Of a stretch of DNA of 25,883 bases, positions 16,981 through 22,729 are shown in pieces; the first letter of the stretch is position 1; each line of letters begins with the position of its first letter. This stretch comes from an uncultured Muribaculaceae bacterium. Lineage in GTDB: Bacteria > Bacteroidota > Bacteroidia > Bacteroidales > Muribaculaceae. Where the stretch lies: NCBI GenBank assembly GCA_910578075.1, contig CAJTPK010000034.1:1-25883 (forward strand), in the 5' to 3' direction. The position numbers and the translations under genes were made by a program. The notes under the pieces are model-generated. The model saw nothing but the letters and a program-made list of their open reading frames with translations, was not told where the DNA came from and ran no database searches.

Positions 16981-17391
16981 ATGCGTGAAGAATCCGTTGA
17001 CAGAATATGGCCACTTGATCCTGATAAATGCGGCATTACTGAACTTTGCCCCGATGGGCGTCGAATTTCATGTCAAGGTCCGGTTGGAACATGTAAACGA
17101 TTATATGTATCTTTTGGCGATTCAGGAACGGATTCATCTGGTGTTTCATCTTCATTTTTATTAGGAATAGCATGTGGAGATACTATAATTCATTGTTCGG
17201 ATGGGTCCTCCGGGACAATGCCTGCAAAGGTAAGTGCATGTTTAGGGAAAAAAGAATGGGATACATGTACGTTCCTATCCTCGAATGGTTCAGATAAAGG
17301 CGGATATTGCCGATATGGAGACCCTGCTGCCCCAAATGAGTTCAAAAATTACCTTTATTGTTCTGATTTAGGTCAGCTTCCTAATCCATAA
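16981..17391 (+). CDS. Cysteine-rich peptide P2 (10 Cys), frame-disrupted at the leader
   Basis: 136 residues from the ATG at 16981, probably 154-155 with the true leader (see 16926-16980). Cys 17, 23, 31, 38, 65 and 72 repeat the P1 framework: C-x5-C-x7-C-x6-C-x26-C-x6-C-S-D, then the shared CSDGSSGT. A C-terminal extension has Cys87 and Cys96 (C-x8-C, as in P1) plus Cys110 and Cys127, the last again followed by Ser-Asp. The even count of ten points to disulfides. The internal ATG would give a peptide lacking most of the leader, so as sequenced it is either silent, made leaderless, or expressed only after slippage. It follows the two lipoprotein genes on the same strand and is ended by a perfect hairpin. 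No function is known to me. Confidence 0.65.
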   Translation: MREESVDRIWPLDPDKCGITELCPDGRRISCQGPVGTCKRLYVSFGDSGTDSSGVSSSFLLGIACGDTIIHCSDGSSGTMPAKVSACLGKKEWDTCTFLSSNGSDKGGYCRYGDPAAPNEFKNYLYCSDLGQLPNP

Positions 17392-17445
17392 ATTTTATCT
17401 TATTATTTTCTTCTACTCGCTTTGAGAAAGAACAATTAAAAGTAG

Positions 17446-17485
17446 AAGAGCTTGCTGAAAAGTATTTACTTTTCAGCAAGCTCTT
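17446..17485. terminator. Perfect 17-bp hairpin after P2
   Basis: Arms 17446-17462 and 17469-17485 are fully complementary with a 6-base loop, 55 bases after the P2 stop. The T run on the plus strand is weak (CTCTT), so it may act as a 3' stabilising stem as well as a terminator. Confidence 0.75.
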
Positions 17486-17519
17486 AACCGAGAACATAAA
17501 AAATCATATAACAGTCGAC

Positions 17520-17720
17520 ATGTTTTGGACTGATACTTACAACCTTACCCCATACTTTGAGCCTTGTTTCCAGCTTTTGTTCTTGGAGCCAGACTTTTGC
17601 CTACGGCTTACTTCAGATTCGCCCTCGCGACCGAGACCCTTGCTTTCTGCTATGCCCTTCTCGATATCGGGGCGCGCTTAGGATTCTACCAGTTAGATTA
17701 TGACCATGTCGGGCAAACAA
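17520..17720 (+). other. GC-rich remnant of a dispersed sequence, identity unsure
   Basis: The stretch has frames open for short distances only (for example FAYGLLQIRPRDRD) and ends with CATGTCGGGC. I recall a similar run, ending in CATGCCGGGC, dispersed in many Bacteroidales and Clostridia genomes near mobile elements, but I cannot name the element. Composition differs clearly from its neighbours, so it is probably an inserted remnant. Confidence 0.3.
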
Positions 17721-17755
17721 AACACGATGAAAGATAATAATAACTCGTCATCGTG
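17717..17755 (-). terminator. Intrinsic terminator of P3
   Basis: On the minus strand CACGATGA and TCATCGTG (17748-17755 and 17723-17730) form a perfect 8-bp stem with a 17-base loop, followed by TTTTGTTTG. It starts 19 bases after the P3 stop. Confidence 0.65.
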
Positions 17756-17774
17756 AAAACATTGGAGTTATATA

Positions 17775-18047
17775 TCAAGTTAGATCCGCGGTTCCGCTCC
17801 AGTTTTGGTCACTGCATTGATGTGTTTCTCTACCGCAACGAATGCCAAAGGGTTCATACTGGCCTCCGCCAATGCTGAAGAGCATAATGGAGCACTTTTC
17901 GCCCGGGACTCTAGTTTCGCAATTAAATTTGACCCCGTTCCCGCAATCCAACTCCAAACTGCATGGAGCATCTAATGGGAAGTTTGAGCCGGAACTCGAG
18001 ACAATCGCTTTAGCGTCCTTCATCTCTTGAGTTGAAAGTTCAACCAC
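17775..18047 (-). CDS. Cysteine-rich peptide P3 (6 Cys), frame-disrupted at the leader
   Basis: 90 residues from a GTG at 18047, the longest start available in frame; about 100 if the leader is restored (see 18048-18076). The leader segment ELSTQEMKDAKAIVSSSG matches P1 in shape. The core is the simplest of the three: Cys 29, 35, 43, 52, 71 and 78 (C-x5-C-x7-C-x8-C-x18-C-x6-C), then SDQNWSGTADLT and the stop, so it defines the minimal conserved unit without the C-terminal C-x8-C. A GGG segment lies in the long loop. It follows a secreted 4-Cys protein gene, a galactosyltransferase-like gene and the 284-residue unknown, all on the minus strand. Expected to be exported and disulfide-bonded; function unknown. 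Confidence 0.65.
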   Translation of the reverse strand: MVELSTQEMKDAKAIVSSSGSNFPLDAPCSLELDCGNGVKFNCETRVPGEKCSIMLFSIGGGQYEPFGIRCGRETHQCSDQNWSGTADLT

Positions 18048-18076
18048 ACCGCTAAGTTTGATTTTTTCTGTGTCAT
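18048..18076 (-). other. Out-of-frame leader of P3 (frameshift in an A6 tract)
   Basis: The ATG at 18076 starts MTQKKSNLAV and runs to TGA, out of frame with P3. In the P3 frame the bases read Lys-Ile-Lys-Leu-Ser-Gly-Val before GTG. One extra base in the A6 tract (T6 at 18062-18067 on the plus strand) would give MTQKKIKLSGVVELST continuous with P3. Confidence 0.7.
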
Positions 18077-18183
18077 ACTAATAATTTAGAATTAAAAAAC
18101 TATTATTTAATGTCATTATAACGTTTTCTGATTCTAAATTGTTCAGAATATAATCAACCGGCGAGAATTAAGGACTCTTTGTT

Positions 18184-18693
18184 TTACTTATAGTTGATTG
18201 CAATAGGAGCAATTACATATTCCATTCTGTTTGTCCTTTTGTTCGAAGGCCTACAAGAATCAAGGGGAATAGAGAACTTTACTTCGGCCAATTTATTAAC
18301 AATTTCATTATATTGTATGGGGCTATATCTGTAGCCGGTTACGGAAGTATTGTACCCGCTGACGGTGATACTGTCAGTTGAACACGCAGACAAGGCTTCC
18401 TTGGGATAAAAAACCATTATATAAGAATTTCCGGCCATAAGTGGCTCAACCTTTAGCACATTCTTCAGTCTCATACTGCCAAACGACGACACTACAGAAC
18501 TATCGGCATTGAAAATCGTATATCCGATGTTATCAAGATTATCAACTCCAAGAACTTCTACGCTAACACATATGTTGGAGTCTGACTGTGATGCTAGAAC
18601 GCAATCTCCCTTTGTTTCATCAGGGGTAAGCATGTCAGCAGCATATACAGTTATAGCGAATGCTGCCAAAATAGATAAAACAATTTTATGCAT
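18184..18693 (-). CDS. Secreted protein of unknown function, 4 Cys after the signal
   Basis: About 169 residues from the ATG at 18693, chosen because it opens directly into a Sec signal peptide (MHKIVLSILAAFAITVYA); the ATG at 18720 would add nine residues before it. The mature protein has four Cys (GDCVLA, NICVSV, SACSTD, DSCRPS) and looks beta-rich (IGYTIFNADSSVVSSF, NSYIMVFYP, VKFSIPL), like a small periplasmic or surface domain. I do not recognise the family. It lies 76 bases after the glycosyltransferase stop and 107 before the P3 leader ATG on the same strand, so it is probably in the P3 operon. An even Cys count suits the disulfide machinery nearby. Confidence 0.65.
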   Translation of the reverse strand: MHKIVLSILAAFAITVYAADMLTPDETKGDCVLASQSDSNICVSVEVLGVDNLDNIGYTIFNADSSVVSSFGSMRLKNVLKVEPLMAGNSYIMVFYPKEALSACSTDSITVSGYNTSVTGYRYSPIQYNEIVNKLAEVKFSIPLDSCRPSNKRTNRMEYVIAPIAINYK

Positions 18694-18796
18694 AGTTTTT
18701 TGCTCTAAAGTTACTTTCATTTTTTCAAAACCGCAAATTACCGTATGTTATATGTGTTAAAGAGTGCTAAATACCCTGCGAAAAGGAGCAAAATTG

Positions 18797-19588
18797 TTAT
18801 CGTTTGCACCATGTCCACGACTCTATATAATAACAAAGTTCCTGAGGCTTCATATTTATGACGTTAAAATACTCGCGTTTGGTCAATAGAATCAATTCAG
18901 GGACAGTGTCGCCACTGTTTATACCTCTGGAGTGAGGAAGATGGTAACATTTACCAGTAACTTGCAGAGGTCGATGTCCAAGGATGTCTAGGCGATGGAA
19001 GCGCTCCATATCCTCCGGCCCCCAGCATAGGAAGTGCTCGTTTTCCCAGCCAAGTTCCCGATAACGCGCCACATCTACAACATAAGCACCTCCAAGAGAC
19101 GCAAATCCAAACATAAGCTGCTGGTACGCGTCTATTTCTGTCAATGCTCCAATATCAAGTGTTTCACGGAATATATCTGCTAATTCTTTTGGAGAGAGTA
19201 CAACACGCCCGTCATAAGGCATGGACATGACGTATTGCCCGCTTAACACCGCATCGTGAGCCTGGTGAAGTTGCTCAATCGGCACGATGATGTCAACGTC
19301 GATGTTTGCGGCATTGCGAGTCCGGATGCGGCGGAACTCTTCATTCATCAAATGCGTGCGGTGAAGCATGGGATTATGGTCTTCAACAAATATATACTCC
19401 ACCTCAGGGAAATCCATTTGCATAATTTCACTTAGACGTGATTTGCTATCAGATTCAATAATCATCAGATGCGCGTCTGTATATTTTCGATAGTACCCAA
19501 GCGAGGCTCTTACATTTGCTAGCCGATCCGGCGAATCAATCCTGGTTGACATCATTATGGTCAAATCTGGCAGATGTGATCTGGTCAT
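18797..19588 (-). CDS. Galactosyltransferase-like enzyme (GT7 C-terminal motif), 263 residues
   Basis: The first half is a GT-A fold (LTIMMSTRIDSPDRL, then AHLMIIESDSKS) with a DVD motif at 97-99 in the metal-site position. The second half has the hallmark of the N-terminal/C-terminal galactosyltransferase family: FASLGGAYVVDVARYRELGW (162-181) and FLCWGPEDMER (186-196), where Trp-Gly-Pro-Glu-Asp binds acceptor and donor. Members transfer Gal, GalNAc or GlcNAc. Its start overlaps the stop of the 284-residue gene by four bases (ATGA), so the two are translationally coupled. It is the third glycosyltransferase fold type in this locus. The sugar acceptor may be the P3 or P2 peptide; that is inference from position. 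Confidence 0.82.
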   Translation of the reverse strand: MTRSHLPDLTIMMSTRIDSPDRLANVRASLGYYRKYTDAHLMIIESDSKSRLSEIMQMDFPEVEYIFVEDHNPMLHRTHLMNEEFRRIRTRNAANIDVDIIVPIEQLHQAHDAVLSGQYVMSMPYDGRVVLSPKELADIFRETLDIGALTEIDAYQQLMFGFASLGGAYVVDVARYRELGWENEHFLCWGPEDMERFHRLDILGHRPLQVTGKCYHLPHSRGINSGDTVPELILLTKREYFNVINMKPQELCYYIESWTWCKR

Positions 19589-20439
19589 AGCTTAGTGCCG
19601 TTTATGCTGTTTGACAATAGCCCAAGGCCTATGCCAACAAGATTATCAACTTGAGTGTCGCTCACATCTATCGGTCTGAATACATCTGCAAATAATTCAG
19701 GCATATCATATATGAAGGCAATCGTGCCAATATACCCCGTCTCTTTTTCGCTCCATACATGTTTGGCCGTCCTTTTGCCAATCATGTAATCCAAAATATA
19801 ATTATCCACAGGCCGGGAGCCGTTTCGGTCATAGCGCATCTCTTTGATTAGTTCCTGCAATTGATGTGCTTTCCAAGGGTAGACTTTCTGAAATTCCGCC
19901 AGTTGCATAAAACGCAAGGTGGAATGCAGCACAGACGCTTTGATGGTCGTATGGTCGTGAATATGCGGCACGCTTCGTGTCAGGAAATATTCGCAATCAC
20001 GCATAAACAAAACTATCCATTCGACAAGAGAATAAAATGGAATGCCATCAATAAGTTTCAATGCCTTTAGACTGACCAAGCCAAAAGGATATAACATCAG
20101 GTCTCGCGTTAGTTTAACCGGACTATAATAACAATAGATACGGCTTTGCGAGATAGCCTCCCGGACGAGTTGTTCAAAATTATAACCGTTTGGCAGGTTA
20201 ATAATTTGATTTTCCAGAAGGGTTGCAACGATCCAAAGTTTCCATACTTCGATACTGATATCTCCTTTTCTGAAATCCAATAATCCGTTCAAAGCCGTTA
20301 ATGAATCCTCCGAAATGTTGTCTGTTGAAACAAATGCAGATATGATTGCTGATCCTATCTTACCTCCAAAAATAGAATCGTCAGATAATTTTTCCGAATT
20401 TGTCCGTAATAGATTGTATATTTGTTGAAGCGGTGTCAT
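19585..20439 (-). CDS. Unknown 284-residue protein coupled to the galactosyltransferase gene
   Basis: Not recognised. It is a soluble, helix-rich protein with no signal peptide or membrane segment. Features seen are an early FGGKIGSAIISAF segment near 24-36, a central HIHDHT cluster, and a C-terminal VGIGLGLLSNS. The glycine-bearing ends recall the inner repeats of LanC-like proteins (GKxGIAxFL and GxxGIGxxLL), but the zinc ligands of LanC (Cys, Cys-His) are absent, so that is only a thought. The four-base overlap with the glycosyltransferase start shows coupled expression and probably a shared complex or task. It would be a peptide-binding or scaffold partner in the maturation step if the locus model is right. 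Confidence 0.7.
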   Translation of the reverse strand: MTPLQQIYNLLRTNSEKLSDDSIFGGKIGSAIISAFVSTDNISEDSLTALNGLLDFRKGDISIEVWKLWIVATLLENQIINLPNGYNFEQLVREAISQSRIYCYYSPVKLTRDLMLYPFGLVSLKALKLIDGIPFYSLVEWIVLFMRDCEYFLTRSVPHIHDHTTIKASVLHSTLRFMQLAEFQKVYPWKAHQLQELIKEMRYDRNGSRPVDNYILDYMIGKRTAKHVWSEKETGYIGTIAFIYDMPELFADVFRPIDVSDTQVDNLVGIGLGLLSNSINGTKL

Positions 20440-20624
20440 ATCGATCGATGTACTGACATTTTATGTTAAAACGATGTTGACACAATATTGGTTCTGGTGC
20501 AACTATTATTGGGCCTGTTTGACATCGCATTTGCCGATAAGACACTATAAAAGGAGATCATACTGAAGTCAAGATGACTTCTCAAAATAATACGTTATAT
20601 AATTGATATATACAAGAAATATGG

Positions 20625-21251
20625 TTATTCGGTGTCCATTTCATCGCCGAAGAGGTCGCGCATAAGGCGCGCTTCATTGTCTACAGCCATTCTGATTTCC
20701 GGATTATGTTCATCCTCCGGCCATAGACGAGTGGCTATCTCTATTGTATTGCCAAGGAGCGTAACTCGCTGGATATGACCTCCTGGAAGTCGGTCGAATT
20801 CTTCTTCGGCAACCTCTTTGCCGTCGATTATGAATTTGGACGCACGAGGTGCAAGATGGCGGATAACTTCTTTGCGAATTGCAAAGACTGCCTTTGTCAG
20901 CGGCATCGAGTAGCCGTCAAAATAGCTGTCTGGCAAATTGGAAGCGGAAAGGTCGCGAATCAATATGAAATCCCATTCCTTGAACTCAGGCGATGTTACG
21001 TCAACCCCATATATGACAAACTGCGTTTGTCCATCATAGGCCGCCTTTTCGCGTACGCTGTCTTTTGCTACAGTTTCCGTAGTGCCTGCAGCCCTATATT
21101 CGGCGAAAGTCTTATAGACGTTGTTCGAAGAAACGCTGTCCGCAAGCTTTTCGGTAGATGAAGAGCATGACACCCATATGGCGCAACAAATTATTAGAGC
21201 GGGAACGAGACACAGTTTGCTAACCCACGATTCAGCTTTAAAGTTCATCAT
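20625..21251 (-). CDS. Lipoprotein with a TonB-plug-like motif, 208 residues
   Basis: Lipoprotein signal ending IWVSCSS with lipid-bearing Cys29. A charged linker (35-75) precedes a domain with YDGQTQFVIYGVD and ILIRDLSASNLPDSYFDGYS. Near the C-terminus FIIDGKEVAEEEFDRL (140-155) and IQRVTLLG (160-167) closely follow the TonB-receptor plug pattern (IDGK, then IxxVTVLK), but no barrel follows, so it is a plug-like domain on a lipid anchor. Such fragments also occur in Bacteroidales regulatory and peptidase proteins. It lies between the peptide locus and the regulator/barrel pair, pointing away from the latter. Function is unknown; partner or decoy of an outer-membrane barrel is one guess. Confidence 0.7.
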   Translation of the reverse strand: MMNFKAESWVSKLCLVPALIICCAIWVSCSSSTEKLADSVSSNNVYKTFAEYRAAGTTETVAKDSVREKAAYDGQTQFVIYGVDVTSPEFKEWDFILIRDLSASNLPDSYFDGYSMPLTKAVFAIRKEVIRHLAPRASKFIIDGKEVAEEEFDRLPGGHIQRVTLLGNTIEIATRLWPEDEHNPEIRMAVDNEARLMRDLFGDEMDTE

Positions 21252-21600
21252 GATAATTCTTTTGTTGAGGTTTTTATATTAACATTATTTGCTATTCCCA
21301 ATCCGTGACCTACTTGACGCGGTCTCTATCAGCATCATCTGTCAGATGTATGGTATGACAATTATTCATTATTGTCACTAAATATTTAATTTTACGAACT
21401 AAATCAAATTTTTCATAATATTCAAAGAAGTCGCGTTAATTATTGTTAATTGATCGGTGTGGGTATTATCATAGCATCTCTTAAAGTACTGGCCGTACAA
21501 AAACTCACTATATTATATGTGCCTGATATTGATTTATGATAATTATGATTAACTTTGTTGTGTTATAACTGTTTGGTCTGTTTTACGGCATTTTGGCATT
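21252..21600. other. 349-base divergent regulatory gap
   Basis: AT-rich region between the divergent 208-residue lipoprotein and the HTH lipoprotein. It holds the plus-strand promoter at 21529-21557. No minus-strand consensus box and no gene are seen. Confidence 0.6.
21529..21557 (+). promoter_or_regulatory. Promoter of the HTH lipoprotein gene
   Basis: TAACTTTG at 21550-21557 is a full -7 match, with TTG at 21529-21531, 18 bases upstream. Transcription would start near 21564, 37 bases before the ATG. Confidence 0.6.
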
Positions 21601-22584
21601 ATGCGCGGTCTGCTTTACATAGTTATTCTGTTTGTGATTACCGGTTGCAGTTATTCAAGCTCACAGCCGATGGCGCTTGATGAAGCGCAACGTCTTATGC
21701 ACAGCGATCCAACCGCTGCACTCTCTAGACTTAATGGCGTGGATGTGTCGGAATTTCAGGATTCGGCGACGATGGCACGATGGGCGCTCTTATATAGCGA
21801 AGCTTTGGTTGTAAATAAACTGTCAGCCCCAACCGACACTATTGTCGATATTGCCATAGACTATTACGGGCAGCATAATTTGACCGACGAATTTCAGAAA
21901 GCATCGCGGCTGAAAGCGCTGATTCGGTCGTCGGACGACGCAGACGCTCTTGCAACGGCTCTTTATCTTCAGAAAGAAAAGGAGTTTCTTCTTTATAAAG
22001 AGCGAGCCAAACGAGAATTATATATGTTTGTCGGACTTGTATTATTGATTATCGCTGCCGGAATCATAATATGGATGCGTCAGCGCATAAGATTGCAGTC
22101 GTTGCAGAATGAAGCTCTGATAGCCGAGGCTTCCGGTCTTAAAAGCCAGATTGACGTTAGTCGTGGCGATGTGGGCCGTCTGGAGATGAAACTGCACGGA
22201 CTGCTTGAAAACCGTTTTGCCCTCATTGATTCGCTTTGTCAGACCTACTACGAATCGCATGGCACTAAAACCGAGCGAAAGGCAATAATCGATAAAGTGA
22301 AAAGCAAGATCGAATCGGTCCGCACCGACTCTTTTTCAGAAATGGAGCAGACTGTGAATGATTGTCAAGATAACCTTCTTGTCAAGGTCAAAGACAACTA
22401 TCCCGATATCAAGACGGAGGAATATAGGCTTCTGGTATATCTTGCGAGCGGACTTTCGACGCGCACTATAAGCTTGCTGCTCGGCGAGTCGGTAGATGTA
22501 GTCTATAAACGTAAATCAAGACTTAAATCGCGTCTTAAAGAGTCGGTGGGAGCAGTATGCCCTGATATAATGTCTGTTTTCTGA
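21601..22584 (+). CDS. Membrane-anchored lipoprotein regulator with C-terminal helix-turn-helix
   Basis: 327 residues. Lipoprotein-like signal (VITGC, Cys16), a helical TPR-like sensor region (25-130, containing ALSRLNGVDVSEF and ARWALLYSEAL), a transmembrane helix at 141-159, a coiled coil (160-200), then a cytosolic part ending in a LuxR/GerE-like helix-turn-helix at about 275-313 (LASGLSTRTISLLLGESVDV, then VYKRKSRLKSRL). This is a known Bacteroidales layout: a one-piece transmembrane regulator with outside sensor and inside DNA-binding domain. Having both a lipobox and a TM helix is topologically awkward; the first hydrophobic stretch may instead be a plain signal or anchor. It lies 112 bases before the TonB-type barrel on the same strand, which it probably controls. 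A link to the peptide locus is possible but unproven. Confidence 0.82.
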   Translation: MRGLLYIVILFVITGCSYSSSQPMALDEAQRLMHSDPTAALSRLNGVDVSEFQDSATMARWALLYSEALVVNKLSAPTDTIVDIAIDYYGQHNLTDEFQKASRLKALIRSSDDADALATALYLQKEKEFLLYKERAKRELYMFVGLVLLIIAAGIIIWMRQRIRLQSLQNEALIAEASGLKSQIDVSRGDVGRLEMKLHGLLENRFALIDSLCQTYYESHGTKTERKAIIDKVKSKIESVRTDSFSEMEQTVNDCQDNLLVKVKDNYPDIKTEEYRLLVYLASGLSTRTISLLLGESVDVVYKRKSRLKSRLKESVGAVCPDIMSVF

Positions 22585-22649
22585 TGCCGTTTCTCTGATG
22601 GTCAGACTTTTTGCAGGGTGTAATACGCATATTGCTTATTATAAGCATG

Positions 22650-22680
22650 TTGTAAATCCGTAGGTCAGACTTTTATTTTG
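22650..22680 (+). promoter_or_regulatory. Putative promoter of the TonB-type barrel gene
   Basis: TTATTTTG ends at 22680, one base off TAnnTTTG, with a TTG near 22650 about 19-20 bases upstream. The start would fall near 22687, leaving a normal leader to the ATG at 22730 but almost none to the ATG at 22697, which helps choose the later start. A GGTCAGACTTTT direct repeat occurs at about 22599 and 22663. Confidence 0.45.
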
Positions 22681-22729
22681 CATTGCCATAGCTTTTATGA
22701 GTAATTTTGCTGCAAAAATACTACTCATA

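Larger units (their letters stand above)
17392..17774. other. 383-base gap between P2 and P3
   Basis: Contains the hairpins ending P2 (17446-17485) and P3 (17723-17755) and, between them, a more GC-rich stretch (about 17520-17720) unlike the surrounding AT-rich DNA, listed separately. No gene recognised. Confidence 0.6.

Noticed and set aside
18062..18070. Programmed ribosomal -1 frameshift at the A6 tract of P3
   Set aside because: The tract is not a proper X-XXY-YYZ site in the ATG frame (it reads G-AAA-AAA), no stimulatory hairpin is evident, and P2 would need the opposite shift.
19585..20439. Lanthionine synthetase (LanC-like) identity of the 284-residue protein
   Set aside because: Glycine segments are suggestive but the conserved zinc-binding Cys, Cys-His residues are missing, and there is no dehydratase gene nearby.
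20565..20581. Seven-bp perfect hairpin as terminator of the 208-residue lipoprotein gene
   Set aside because: Three-base loop and no T run after it on the minus strand; could be chance.
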